Numbered from the stretch's first letter, positions 39,401-47,728 are shown. The stretch is 64,000 nucleotides of DNA from Gp1-AA145 sp963757135 (GCA_963757135.1 CAVWQE010000006.1:682001-746000), one strand, 5' to 3'. The notes: a model not told the origin generated them from the letters alone. Numbers and translations: made by a program.

Positions 39401-40405
39401 GATTAGTGACACTTTCATTCCTTTCGTTGGGATGAGTTCTGGCGTAGAAACTGGTGGGGAGTTAGGTAGCCGAGAGCTTGATGAGGCCGGACGGTGTTGT
39501 AGATTCTTTCCCACTGGCGGAGCTCACGATTGAGCTTTTTCATTTCGAGCGAGCAAACCGCGACTTGGTAAAACTCCTCGGTGTGAGTGCGGTTGGCGCG
39601 CTCCACCGCGCCGTTGAGTTTGGGCGAGCGCGGAGGCAGCACGAACAGGTGCAGGCCCCGCTGCTGGCAGGCCTGTTCGAACTGGGCGGCGAACTCGCTT
39701 CCGCCGTCGACCTGCACCGCGCGAATGGGAAAGGGCATGCGGTGCTGCAAGGTGTCGAGGAACTCGGTGGCGGCCGCGCGGCGGTGGCCTTGCTGTGGGC
39801 CTGAATCACGTCCCAGCGGGACACCACATCGCGCGCGGTGAACTGTTTGAACACCACCCCAGGCACCGGACGCACGTCCAGGGTATCGACTTGAACCAGA
39901 TCGCCGGGCTCAGACACCGCATACTGCTTGGGTTTGCGCACGGCGTAGGGACGAGATCGCAGGGGACGACGCGATCCGGGCACGGCCAGGCGGGGCGGCT
40001 CCAGCAGCTGGCCGCTTCGTTTCAGCCGGCTGAGAATGCGGCCCACCATAGAGGTCGAGACGGCGAGCTTTTGTTCCCGCAGCAGCACTGCCAGCTTGTC
40101 CTTGCCCCAGCGGGGAAACTGCAACCGCAAAGTCAAAACCTTCCTTTCTAAGGGAAAAGACCAAGTGGGCTGGCGGCGATGTTGAGGACAGTGACTGCGG
40201 TCTTCCAGGCTGGTCAAATCCAGCGGTTGATAGCGCCCCCGCCAGCGGTAGAAGGTCTGGCGCGAAATCCCGAAATGGCGGCAGGTGAGGGCCACGTTCT
40301 CGGTCCTGCGATAGAAATCCATCCAGCCTAGGCGGACCAGCGCCGCCCGGCTCAGTTCCGCTCTTCGGTTGCATGCTGACACTCTACTTGAAAGTGTCAC
40401 TAATC
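39401..40405 (-). mobile_element. insertion sequence with perfect 17-bp terminal inverted repeats
   Basis: GATTAGTGACACTTTCA at 39401-39417 and its exact inverse at 40389-40405 bound a 1-kb element with one transposase frame pair. The outermost few bases may be flanking DNA. No clear target duplication is visible. The right end holds an extra palindrome (TGACACT...AGTGTCA), perhaps an operator over the transposase start. Confidence 0.75.
39415..40382 (-). pseudogene. IS481-like transposase, frameshifted
   Basis: The first frame encodes the helix-turn-helix (ENVALTCRHFGISRQTFYRWRGRYQ, split as ENVALTCRHFG and ISRQTFYRWRGRYQ). It also encodes the start of the DDE core (DLVQVDTLDVRPVPG to VVSRWDVIQAHSKATA). 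The rest (AAATEFLDTL, VQVDGGSEFAAQFEQ, PRSPKLNGAVERANRTHTEE) lies in a second frame. The shift is in a GC-only run near 39775-39785. No slippery A/T run suggests programmed frameshifting, so a one-base error or decay is likely. Start taken as GTG 40382. The stop uses the left terminal repeat. Confidence 0.75.
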
Positions 40406-40530
40406 TTCTGAACGAGAACAAGGGTTGCGCTAGCGCCCGGAAAAATAAAACACCACACATCAGGTGAGCCAAATTCTGTTGCTTTTTTCCCGGATGCTGT
40501 GGTCACATTTTGGGAAGGAGATACTCGTCA

Positions 40531-40734
40531 ATGACCACGGCAAAAATGAGCGAGGAAGAAGCTCTTCAATACATTGCAGCCTCGCCTACTGATTCGCCAA
40601 TTTTCCAGAAAGCTCTAATTGCTCTGAACCGACAGGACAACCGCAAAACGCGCGCGATCGCTTGGGTAGGACTTGCAGTGTCTATGACATCTCTTGCTAC
40701 TAGCATCCTGACTGTTGTGTTGAAAATCCGATGA
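40531..40734 (+). CDS. small membrane protein (67 aa)
   Basis: Starts MTTAKMSEEEALQYIAASP and ends in one predicted membrane helix (WVGLAVSMTSLATSILTVVL) with a short basic tail. AAGGAG precedes the ATG by 10 nt. Looks like a tail-anchored small protein; no family recognised. Placed just after the IS and convergent with the Rap1a-like gene. Confidence 0.6.
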   Translation: MTTAKMSEEEALQYIAASPTDSPIFQKALIALNRQDNRKTRAIAWVGLAVSMTSLATSILTVVLKIR

Positions 40735-40759
40735 CACTTCCCTCTGGGCAACAGGCAGC

Positions 40760-41329
40760 CTACGGCGCTGCTTGTTTCGCTTGACAGGGGAACGCCTCAC
40801 GATATGCATATAAGGCAAGGAGGGAGGTCCTTTGATTGGAAGTCTCGGGATGACTCCTGATGTACTTCACCAAAATACGTCCGCCTTGAACCGAGGTCGC
40901 GTTATCGGGAGTGCACCATGGCAAGGGAGATTGCTGTTTCGTGTTGACATCCGCAAATTGGATGCCGAAGTTAACGCCTTCGTCTAACCCTCGCAGGAAG
41001 TTCATGCAAGCGACACCGTTCACGATTTCAGCATCACTCTGCGTATTGGGAGCGTCACCCTTATCAAAACTAGTTGCACAAACCTGCAAGAACGCATTCC
41101 CTGATTCCCACAAGAAGGCCTGGGGTTGAGACGCTTGCGTAGCTCTGTTTTGCGCCTCGATACGGGCGATCTCTAACGCAGTCTGTTCGGCTTCCCGCTG
41201 CATCTGCAGTTGGTGCTTTCGTTCCTGATCTTGTTGCTGTGCTTGCGCGTACGCTCCGGCCGCCTGACCCAATTGCCCATGCGCCAATGTGCTGAACATC
41301 GCGAATACGAGCACTAGAATCCGCGTCAT
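40760..41329 (-). CDS. secreted Rap1a/Tai-like protein
   Basis: 189 residues. Signal peptide (MTRILVLVFAMFSTLAHG), then a Gln-rich coiled region (QAAGAYAQAQQQDQERKHQL and on to ARIEAQNRATQ). A C-terminal domain of about 110 residues has four cysteines. Its pattern (GNAFLQVCATS, VACMNFLRGLDEGV, WCTPDNATSVQGGRILVKY, EAFPC) matches the Rap1a/Tai immunity fold seen with some type VI secretion amidases. No effector gene is adjacent, so immunity function is not implied. Start 41329 follows GGAAGGGG. Confidence 0.65.
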   Translation of the reverse strand: MTRILVLVFAMFSTLAHGQLGQAAGAYAQAQQQDQERKHQLQMQREAEQTALEIARIEAQNRATQASQPQAFLWESGNAFLQVCATSFDKGDAPNTQSDAEIVNGVACMNFLRGLDEGVNFGIQFADVNTKQQSPLPWCTPDNATSVQGGRILVKYIRSHPETSNQRTSLLALYAYREAFPCQAKQAAP

Positions 41330-41367
41330 ATTGATCCCCTTCCACATCTGCAGAGTGGATATTGCCA

Positions 41368-41763
41368 TCACTGCAACGTGCTAGTACCGTTGTCGGCCGA
41401 CATTTTCCGCCAGCTACGGCAGCCCTCGCCACAAACGTGGTTGGGAAACATTGCCGCAAATCTGTCATCGATGGCGTCGCAACCGCTCCGCATCGATGCG
41501 AATTCGTACCTTACAGGCTCGTGGTTCACGCTCGACATCGTGGCGATGAACTTCTCATTGGCACCAGCAACAACGAGGAGTGCACCGTCTTCCCGCTCTT
41601 TGTCGCCCGTGACTAGAATATGTTTACTGCACAGAATCTTTATCTTTTCCATAATGTGATCGGCGGTCTGCTCACAAGGAACACTGACACAGAGTAACTC
41701 GACTGGCAATAAATTTCTGGCGAGTCGCTGCTGAAGCCAGGATGAGGCACGTGTCGAAGCCAT
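41368..41763 (-). CDS. hypothetical protein (about 131 aa)
   Basis: Minus-strand frame 38 bp upstream of the Rap1a-like gene. Contains ELLCVSVPCEQTADHIMEKI and ILVTGDKEREDGALLVVAG, followed by a Cys/Arg/Asp-rich end. No family recognised. The first ATG (41763) is only 4 nt after the ribosomal operon terminator and lacks a ribosome site. A later ATG at 41652 is possible. Confidence 0.4.
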   Translation of the reverse strand: MASTRASSWLQQRLARNLLPVELLCVSVPCEQTADHIMEKIKILCSKHILVTGDKEREDGALLVVAGANEKFIATMSSVNHEPVRYEFASMRSGCDAIDDRFAAMFPNHVCGEGCRSWRKMSADNGTSTLQ

Positions 41764-41766
41764 CGG

Positions 41767-41799
41767 CAAAACAAAAAGGTCGGACACGAATGTCCGACC
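41767..41799 (-). terminator. terminator of the ribosomal protein operon
   Basis: GGTCGGACA and TGTCCGACC (9 bp, TTCG loop on the transcribed strand) followed by TTTTTGTTTT, 38 bp after the rplQ stop. It is the same palindrome as at 14644-14665, here with a T tract. Confidence 0.85.
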
Positions 41800-41836
41800 C
41801 ACACACAGATATTGCTGAACTGCAATTTCGACGAAT

Positions 41837-42346
41837 CTACTCTTTCTCTTCCTTGGCTTCTGCCTCTGGCTCGGCCGCGCCGGCTTCGGCCTTCTGCTGA
41901 GCTTCGGCTTCGTCCATCGCTTTGCGCGTCTCTTCGGCTTTCTTGGCGCGGGCTTCGGCGCGTTTCTCGCGTTTCTCGTCGAGGAGCTTCTCGCTGCCGA
42001 GCAGTTCGATGAAAGCCTTGTCAGCGCCATCGCCCTTCTGCCACGACGTGCGGACGATGCGCGTGTAGCCGCCGTTGCGATCGCCAAAGCGCGGGCCAAT
42101 GGTATCGAACAGCTTACGAATCGCTTCGTCGGTCATGATGTAGGCAGCCGCCTGGCGGCGCGCGGCGAGGTCTCCGCGCTTGCCCAGCGTGATCATCTTT
42201 TCGATGGTTGGGCGCAGCGCTTTCGCCTTGGGAACGGTGGTTTCAATCCGCTCTTCAATGATGAGCGACGTGACCATGTTCCGCAGCAGCGCGCGGCGGT
42301 GCGATGTGGTACGTCCGAGTTTGTATCCAGCAACTTTGTGACGCAT
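41837..42346 (-). CDS. rplQ: 50S ribosomal protein L17
   Basis: Lines the exit-tunnel side of the large subunit. N-terminus MRHKVAGYKLGRTTSHRRAL and NMVTSLIIEERIETTVPKAK are canonical. 169 residues against about 127 in E. coli; the extra 45 are an Ala/Glu/Lys tail (EKRAEARAKKAEETRKAMDE and on), predicted helical or disordered. Last gene of the cluster. The 163 bp before it contain CAGTTGT-type heptamers. Confidence 0.97.
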   Translation of the reverse strand: MRHKVAGYKLGRTTSHRRALLRNMVTSLIIEERIETTVPKAKALRPTIEKMITLGKRGDLAARRQAAAYIMTDEAIRKLFDTIGPRFGDRNGGYTRIVRTSWQKGDGADKAFIELLGSEKLLDEKREKRAEARAKKAEETRKAMDEAEAQQKAEAGAAEPEAEAKEEKE

Positions 42347-42357
42347 GGAGAAAACCT

Positions 42358-42391
42358 CAGTTGTCAGTGGTCAGTTGTCAGTTGCCAGTTC
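42358..42391. repeat. heptamer tract between rpoA and rplQ
   Basis: TTGTCAG/TGGTCAG/TTGCCAG units with period 7. A second tract of GGCAACT units follows at 42490-42513. Confidence 0.65.
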
Positions 42392-42509
42392 TCGTCCTGA
42401 GGTTCATCTCAAAACGTTGCTGGCAGTTGACACCGCCCCTTCGATATTCCATGCCGATTGCCAGCGGCAATGGCCTGTTTACTGGCCACCGATCGCTGGC
42501 AACTGGCAA

Positions 42510-43544
42510 CTAGTAGTTATCGTCCGGACCGTAGGCTGAAGCCGGCAGCACCTGGTTTGAAGTCGGGCCGGGGACAGCGTTCCCGTGCTCGTCAATCTTC
42601 ATGCCCAGGCTCAAGCCCATGGTGCCCAGAATTTCTTTGATCTCGTTCAGCGACTTGCGGCCAAAGTTTTTCGTCTTCAGCATTTCCGCTTCGGTCTTCT
42701 GCACCAACTCGCCAATCGACTGAATGTTGGCGTTCTTCAGACAGTTGTAACTGCGCACCGAAAGCTCAAGCTCTTCGACCGAACGGTTCAGGTTCTCGTT
42801 CTTAATCTCGGGCTTGCGCTCTTCAGAGCTGGTTCCGGTCTCGATATCTTCCTCAAAGTTGATGAAGATATTCATGTGGTCCTTGAGCAGCTTGGCCGCA
42901 AGGCCAATCGCGTCCGCAGGAATGATCGAGCCGTTGGTCCAGACTTCAAGCGTCAGCTTGTCGTAGTCGGTGATCTGACCCAGACGCGCAGCTTCGACGG
43001 TGTAATTGCACTTGCGCACCGGCGAATGTACGGAGTCGATCGGAATGAATCCGATGCCGAGGTCTTCGTCGAAATTCTTATCGGCGGAAACGTAGCCGCG
43101 ACCGCGCTTGAGGCGCATTTCCATATCGAGCCGTCCGCCCTCGCTGACGGTCGCGATGTAAACGTCTTTGTCCAGAACTTCGACGTCGCCATCGGCTTCG
43201 ATCATTCCGGAGGTGACCACGCCCGGCTGATCGGCGCGCAGATAAATCGCTTTCGGCGCGTCGCCGCTGAGCTTGAACGGAACCTGCTTCAGGTTCAGGA
43301 TGATGTCGGTAGCGTCTTCGACCACTCCGGGGATCGATTGAAATTCGTGCAAAACACCTTCAACCTTCACGGCAGTTACCGCCGCGCCTTCAATCGAGCT
43401 CAGCAACACGCGGCGAAGCGCGTTGCCGATGGTGGTGCCGAAGCCGCGTTCGAACGGCTGTGCCCAGAAGATGCCGTACTTGTCGGTGAGAGTTGAAGTG
43501 TCAACTGCGAGGCGTTTTGGTTTTTGAAAACCCTTCCAAAGCAT
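42510..43544 (-). CDS. rpoA: RNA polymerase alpha subunit
   Basis: 344 residues. The N-terminal assembly domain includes ERGFGTTIGNALRRVLLSSIEGAA. The C-terminal domain (from about 265: VEELELSVRSYNCLKNANIQ, then NFGRKSLNEIKEIL) contacts UP elements and activators. Standard position between rpsD and rplQ. The 266 bp upstream hold GTTGGCC-type low-complexity sequence and a dispersed repeat (43748-43775). Confidence 0.98.
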   Translation of the reverse strand: MLWKGFQKPKRLAVDTSTLTDKYGIFWAQPFERGFGTTIGNALRRVLLSSIEGAAVTAVKVEGVLHEFQSIPGVVEDATDIILNLKQVPFKLSGDAPKAIYLRADQPGVVTSGMIEADGDVEVLDKDVYIATVSEGGRLDMEMRLKRGRGYVSADKNFDEDLGIGFIPIDSVHSPVRKCNYTVEAARLGQITDYDKLTLEVWTNGSIIPADAIGLAAKLLKDHMNIFINFEEDIETGTSSEERKPEIKNENLNRSVEELELSVRSYNCLKNANIQSIGELVQKTEAEMLKTKNFGRKSLNEIKEILGTMGLSLGMKIDEHGNAVPGPTSNQVLPASAYGPDDNY

Positions 43545-43810
43545 TTGTTTCTCCTTCGGCCATGCGGCTCAGTGTGCGCTCGCTGAGTGGTCCAACTCAG
43601 GTCAATGCGAACAGAGGCTGATCTGGCGCGAAATAATGGACCAGCAAAAAACCGTCGTCGGCCGTTGGCCTTCAGTCGTTGGCCAAATCCTCGCTTGCGC
43701 AAGTGGGTTGCCAACGACGAACGACCAAGGACGTGCGACGAATTACAAAACAGATCCTTCACTTCGTTCAGGATGACGTCAGCGAGGCTCAGACGCCTCG
43801 CTAATCGGCG

Positions 43811-44440
43811 TCACTTACTGTAAAGCTCCACAATCAATTGCTCATTCACCGGCAGTTGAATATCTTCGCGTTTAGGCAGCGCGGTTACGCGGCCCTTGAA
43901 GTTATCGCGATCGATTTCAAGCCACGTAGGCGCGTTCTGGTGCGCGGCAAAGTCTTTTGCCTGCTCAAGAATCGCCAGCTTGCGGCTGGCTTCCCGGACG
44001 ACGATCTCGTCGCCGACGCTTACCTGGAACGACGGAATGTTGACCTTGCGCCCGTTCACGTTCACGTGGCCGTGGCGCACCAACTGCCGCGCCTGACGGC
44101 GCGACACACCAAGTCCGATGCGGTAAACCACCGTATCGAGACGGCGCTCGAGCTGCTGCAACAGCAACTCGCCGGTCACGCCTTTGGAGCGGGCGGCCTT
44201 CTCAAAGTAATTACGGAACTGGCCTTCCTGGGTGAAGTAGATGCGCTTGGCTTTCTGTTTCTCGCGCAACTGCAGGCCGTATCCGACAACTTTCGCTTTG
44301 CGGTCCTTACCGTGCTGGCCAGGAGCGAAGTTGCGCTTCTCGATCGGACATTTGTCGGTAAAACATTTTGGCCCCTTGAGGAACAACTTCATACCCTCGC
44401 GGCGGCATAAACGGCATACTGCATCTTTGTAACGCGCCAA
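43811..44440 (-). CDS. rpsD: 30S ribosomal protein S4
   Basis: Primary 16S-binding protein and assembly initiator. 209 residues. The N-terminus has four cysteines (CRLC at 9-12, C26 and C31), so this is the zinc-binding C+ form, which rules out the zinc-free type. The S4 RNA-binding domain RRLDTVVYRIGLGVSRRQARQLV is intact. In some bacteria S4 represses its own operon. Confidence 0.98.
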   Translation of the reverse strand: MARYKDAVCRLCRREGMKLFLKGPKCFTDKCPIEKRNFAPGQHGKDRKAKVVGYGLQLREKQKAKRIYFTQEGQFRNYFEKAARSKGVTGELLLQQLERRLDTVVYRIGLGVSRRQARQLVRHGHVNVNGRKVNIPSFQVSVGDEIVVREASRKLAILEQAKDFAAHQNAPTWLEIDRDNFKGRVTALPKREDIQLPVNEQLIVELYSK

Positions 44441-44512
44441 GTTTTCTTCTCCTTAATTCATTTCCCGTCCAGTTTACGGGTTTGGCTTAACCCTTCTTCC
44501 TGGACAAATTCA

Positions 44513-44580
44513 GTGGCTAGTGGCTAGTTGTTAGTTGAACCCTGGTTTTACTAGCCACTGACAACTGGCAACTGGCAACT
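44513..44580. repeat. heptamer tract between rpsK and rpsD
   Basis: TGGCTAG/TTGTTAG units, then CTAGCCACTGACAACTGGCA; period 7 throughout. Confidence 0.7.
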
Positions 44581-44583
44581 TTC

Positions 44584-45015
44584 TTACACTCTGCGTCTTT
44601 TCGGCGGACGGCATCCGTTATGCGGAATCGGCGTGACGTCTTTAATGCTGCGAACTTCGATTCCCGCAGCCTGCAGCGCGCGAATCGCCGACTCGCGGCC
44701 CGACCCTGGCCCGCTAACCCGTACTTCAACGGTGCGGACGCCGTGATCGCGCGCCATGTTGGCGGCGTTGCTGGCGGCCTGCTGGGCCGCGAACGGCGTA
44801 CCTTTACGCGATCCGCGGAAGCCGAGCGAACCCGAACTCTTCCACGACAGGACGTTCCCCGCCTGGTCAGAGATGGTGACGATCGTGTTATTGAAGGACG
44901 CCTGAATGTGCACGACTCCGAAAGAGACGTGCTTGCGTTCCTTCTTCTTGAAGGTTTTTTTCTTGCCCTTCTTCTCCGGCGCCGCTGCGCCGCCTGCTGC
45001 TGCTGGTTTCGCCAT
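44584..45015 (-). CDS. rpsK: 30S ribosomal protein S11
   Basis: Platform protein at the mRNA exit. 143 residues; the core from VSFGVVHIQASFNNTIVTI to the C-terminal DVTPIPHNGCRPPKRRRV is canonical. The first 28 residues are an Ala/Gly/Lys extension (MAKPAAAGGAAAPEKKGKKK) longer than usual. Confidence 0.98.
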   Translation of the reverse strand: MAKPAAAGGAAAPEKKGKKKTFKKKERKHVSFGVVHIQASFNNTIVTISDQAGNVLSWKSSGSLGFRGSRKGTPFAAQQAASNAANMARDHGVRTVEVRVSGPGSGRESAIRALQAAGIEVRSIKDVTPIPHNGCRPPKRRRV

Positions 45016-45020
45016 AAATT

Positions 45021-45112
45021 CAGTGTCCAGTGGCCAGTGGCCAGTTCTCAGTATCCTTGCCGATGCCGACGGTCATGCCTACTGGCAACTGACCACTGGC
45101 AACTGGCAACTA
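45021..45112. repeat. heptamer tract between rpsM and rpsK
   Basis: TGGCCAG units at 45028-45044 and ACTGGCA/ACTGACC units at 45081-45110, both period 7. Confidence 0.65.
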
Positions 45113-45496
45113 GGTCTTTGCCGTCGCCTTCTTCTTCTGTGCGACCGTTCCCTTGCGCGGCCCCTTGCGGGTGCGGGCGTTGGTATGCGTGCGCTGTCCG
45201 CGGACCGGCAGGTTACGGCGGTGACGGAAGCCGCGATAGGAGCCGATTTCAATGAGCCGCTTAATGCTCATTGAAACCTCCTTGCGCAAATCGCCTTCGA
45301 CCAAACCTTCGCCTTCAATCACCTGGCGGATGCGGTTGACCTCGTCTTCGCCCAAGTCCTGGATCTTCTTCATGGGATCCACGTTGGCCTCGGCGAGAAT
45401 ACGCGTCGAGCGCGACTGCCCGATCCCGTAAATGTAAGTGAGCGCGATGAACGACCGCTTGTTGCGCGGAAGATCGACGCCTGCAATTCGTGCCAT
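45110..45496 (-). CDS. rpsM: 30S ribosomal protein S13
   Basis: Head protein contacting the P-site tRNA and L5. 128 residues; MARIAGVDLPRNKRSFIALTYIYGIG and RGFRHRRNLPVRGQRTHTNARTRKGP (given in two blocks: RGFRHRRNLPVRG, QRTHTNARTRKGP) are diagnostic. Start 45496 follows AGGAG; an ATG 21 bp earlier lies before that site. Confidence 0.98.
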   Translation of the reverse strand: MARIAGVDLPRNKRSFIALTYIYGIGQSRSTRILAEANVDPMKKIQDLGEDEVNRIRQVIEGEGLVEGDLRKEVSMSIKRLIEIGSYRGFRHRRNLPVRGQRTHTNARTRKGPRKGTVAQKKKATAKT

Positions 45497-45540
45497 GTGT
45501 CTCCTAATTCCCAGCAATCAGCTAAGAGCTAATAGCTGCT

Positions 45541-45654
45541 TTACCCCTGGCGCTGTTTGTGTTTCGAATTCACGCAGATCACCCGCACCACACCTCTGCG
45601 GTGAATGACCTTGCACTTGTCACAGATTTTCTTTACCGATGCTCGTACTTTCAT
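45541..45654 (-). CDS. rpmJ: 50S ribosomal protein L36
   Basis: 37 residues, too short for ordinary ORF thresholds: MKVRASVKKICDKCKVIHRR, ending CVNSKHKQRQG. Zinc ligands C11, C14, C27 and H32 are all present (zinc-binding C+ form). Normal place between infA and rpsM. Only one residue beyond the motif differs from the common consensus. Confidence 0.95.
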   Translation of the reverse strand: MKVRASVKKICDKCKVIHRRGVVRVICVNSKHKQRQG

Positions 45655-45683
45655 AAAATCAGTTTCCAGTTGTCAGTTGCTAG

Positions 45684-45905
45684 TTATTTGTATCTATAAA
45701 CAATTCGTCCGCGATTCAGATCGTAGGGCGAGAGCTCGACTGCGACCTTATCGCCGGGCAAAATGCGGATGAAATTCTTGCGCATCTTGCCGGAAACATG
45801 CGCCAGCACCTGGTGCTTGCTCTCGGCAATCTCCACTTTGAACATGGCATTGGGCAACGGCTCGACCACCGTGGCCATCACTTCAATCGCGTCTTCTTTG
45901 CTCAT
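45684..45905 (-). CDS. infA: translation initiation factor IF-1
   Basis: 73-residue OB-fold protein that blocks the A site during initiation. HVSGKMRKNFIRILPGDKVAVELSPYDLNRGRI is the RNA-binding face (blocks HVSGKMRKNFIRILPGD and KVAVELSPYDLNRGRI). The ATG follows AAGGAG by 3 nt. The first 26 bp of the gene are duplicated exactly 119 bp upstream; see the separate entries. Confidence 0.97.
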   Translation of the reverse strand: MSKEDAIEVMATVVEPLPNAMFKVEIAESKHQVLAHVSGKMRKNFIRILPGDKVAVELSPYDLNRGRIVYRYK

Positions 45906-46024
45906 CGACTCCTTACGTTCTCTTTCCTGCAGATCCCTCGCTGCGCTCGGGATTTCGGCAGCGGGCTCACGCTTCGCTCACGCCCGCTAGACGCCTCAAC
46001 TTCAATCGCGTCTTCTTTGCTCAT
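45902..46024 (-). CDS. upstream reading frame beginning with a duplicated infA start
   Basis: Starts with the same nine codons as infA (MSKEDAIEV), then continues out of frame with unrelated sequence (EASSGRERSVSPLPKSRAQR) drawn from a dispersed repeat. It stops by overlapping the true infA ATG (ATGA). AGAGG precedes its ATG. Forty codons. It may couple translation into infA or compete with it; equally it may be a neutral scar of duplication. Confidence 0.4.
   Translation of the reverse strand: MSKEDAIEVEASSGRERSVSPLPKSRAQRGICRKENVRSR
45999..46024 (-). repeat. 26-bp exact duplicate of the infA 5' end
   Basis: Identical to 45880-45905. The 93 bp between the copies contain the dispersed GATCCCTCGCTGCGCTCGGG repeat and the inverted GCGGGC/GCCCGC arms. 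Confidence 0.9.
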
Positions 46025-46038
46025 GCACCTCTCAAAAT

Positions 46039-46086
46039 CAGCTCTTAGCCTTTAGCTAAAAGCCAACAGCTAAAGGCTAAAAGCTG
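46039..46086. repeat. heptamer tract between map and infA
   Basis: Units TCTTAGC-CTTTAGC-TAAAAGC-CAACAGC-TAAAGGC-TAAAAGC, a clean period of 7. Confidence 0.8.
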
Positions 46087-46839
46087 TCACTGCGTCAAAA
46101 TCAGCGGCCCATTCTTAGTCACGGCCACACAGTGCTCAAAGTGCGCACTGGAACTGCCATCGGCGGTGATGGCGGTCCACTTGTCCTCGAGAACTTTCGC
46201 CTCAGGACGGCCGCAATTCACCATCGGCTCGATTGCCAGCACCATACCTTCGCGTAACCGCGTTTCCGCGCCGCGCGAACGGAAATTTGGAACTTGCGGT
46301 TCCTCGTGCAACTTGGTCCCGATGCCGTGACCCACAAACTCACGCACCACGCTGAAGCCGTTGGCTTCTACAAATTCCTGCACCGCACCACCGATGTCGC
46401 TGATGGTATTGCCCAGTTTGACCTGTTCGATCGCTTTGTACAGCGACTGCTCGGTCACTTCCATCAACTTCTGGCGTTCCGGCGAAACTGAACCGCCGAC
46501 CGCGACCGTGATGGCTGCATCTCCGTAATACCCATCGAGCACCACGCCACAGTCAATCGAAACAATGTCGCCAGCTTTCAATACCCGCTTCGGCGACGGG
46601 ATACCGTGCACAATCTCTTCGTTCACCGACGTACACAACACGCAGGGATAACCGTAATATCCCTTAAAGGCCGGCTTCGCTCCCAATTCCTTGATCTTGG
46701 CAGCCGCCGCCTTTTCCAGATCCATCGTGGTCACGCCCGGCGCGACCAAGGTCCGCAGTTCGTCCAGCACCTGGCGCACGATGTGACCGCTGCGCCGCAT
46801 CTTTTCGATCTCAGCCTGCGATTTGCAAACAATCGCCAT
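46087..46839 (-). CDS. map: methionine aminopeptidase, type I
   Basis: Removes the initiator Met from nascent proteins. 250 residues with the five metal ligands: D in VSIDCGVVLDGYYGD (two), H in VGHGIGTKLHEEP, E in LAIEPMVN and E in HFEHCVAVT. No N-terminal SH3 extension, so type Ia. Starts 2 bp after the adk stop. Confidence 0.98.
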   Translation of the reverse strand: MAIVCKSQAEIEKMRRSGHIVRQVLDELRTLVAPGVTTMDLEKAAAAKIKELGAKPAFKGYYGYPCVLCTSVNEEIVHGIPSPKRVLKAGDIVSIDCGVVLDGYYGDAAITVAVGGSVSPERQKLMEVTEQSLYKAIEQVKLGNTISDIGGAVQEFVEANGFSVVREFVGHGIGTKLHEEPQVPNFRSRGAETRLREGMVLAIEPMVNCGRPEAKVLEDKWTAITADGSSSAHFEHCVAVTKNGPLILTQ

Positions 46840-46841
46840 TC

Positions 46842-47561
46842 CTAGACGCTTCCTGCGGCGCTTTCTGCAGTATGGTCAATCACCCTCAAAATAGAGGCAG
46901 TGACTTCATCCACAGGCAAGTCGCCGTCGATTTCAACTACCCGGCCAAGCTTATGATAATGCTCAGCTACCGGCTTAGTCTGGCGCTCGTAGGTGTCCAA
47001 GCGTTCGCGAATGACCTCGTCGCGGTCATCGTCGCGGGTGACCAGCTTGGTGCCATCCTTGTCGCAGATTTCGTCAACGAGCGGCGGATTGGAATAGATG
47101 TTGTAGATCGTCCCATCGGCGGGACAGGTCCGTCGCCCAGTGATGCGGAGCAACAACTTATTATAATCCACCTTGATACAGACGACAATCGGCAGCCAGC
47201 CTTGCCATTTTCCAGTTTCAAAGAACTCAAACTTCAGAAACGAATCCAGCCAAACCGCCTGCGTCGCGGTACGCGGAAACCCGTCCAGGATAAATCCGCG
47301 CTGTCCATCCGGCTCCCTGAGGCGCCAAGCGACAATGTCGCAAACCAGGTGATCTGATACCAACTCCCCTTTGGCCAGTAGATCGCGCACCTGCAACCCC
47401 AGTGCTGTTCCCTGCTTTACGTGTTCGCGCAGCAAATCACCGGTCGAAACCTGAGGGATACGGTAATGTTCGGTAATCCGCTTCGATTGGGTGCCTTTGC
47501 CCGCTCCTGGCGGTCCAAGCAGCACAATCGGTCCGATGTTTCGCAACACCTGCTCTGCCAT
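46842..47561 (-). CDS. adk: adenylate kinase
   Basis: Interconverts AMP, ADP and ATP. P-loop VLLGPPGAGKGTQSKR, AMP-binding VSTGDLLREHV and LDGFPRTATQA, LID region ITGRRTCPADGTIYNIYSNPP. The LID lacks the full four-Cys zinc set. Start at the ATG 47561 gives 239 residues. In-frame GTG and TTG codons up to 99 bp earlier would add an N-terminus not seen in the family. Confidence 0.96.
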   Translation of the reverse strand: MAEQVLRNIGPIVLLGPPGAGKGTQSKRITEHYRIPQVSTGDLLREHVKQGTALGLQVRDLLAKGELVSDHLVCDIVAWRLREPDGQRGFILDGFPRTATQAVWLDSFLKFEFFETGKWQGWLPIVVCIKVDYNKLLLRITGRRTCPADGTIYNIYSNPPLVDEICDKDGTKLVTRDDDRDEVIRERLDTYERQTKPVAEHYHKLGRVVEIDGDLPVDEVTASILRVIDHTAESAAGSV

Positions 47562-47728
47562 CGAACTGGCCCCAAGCCGCTCCCGTTCCAAGATTACAGA
47601 CACATCTCGCCAATCCTCTTCAGGACTGCCCCTATTCAGTAGTCGGTGGGCACTGATCAATGCTCAATGGCCCGATCAATGACCAGTGATCACTGCCCAC
47701 CGATTACTGCTCTTACTTACCAGCCGCC

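Noticed and set aside
41764..42099. Upstream part of a 243-residue minus-strand frame overlapping rplQ
   Set aside because: It is an Arg/Lys/Ala-rich shadow of rplQ in another frame and crosses the operon terminator. Only the part after 41763 could be a gene.
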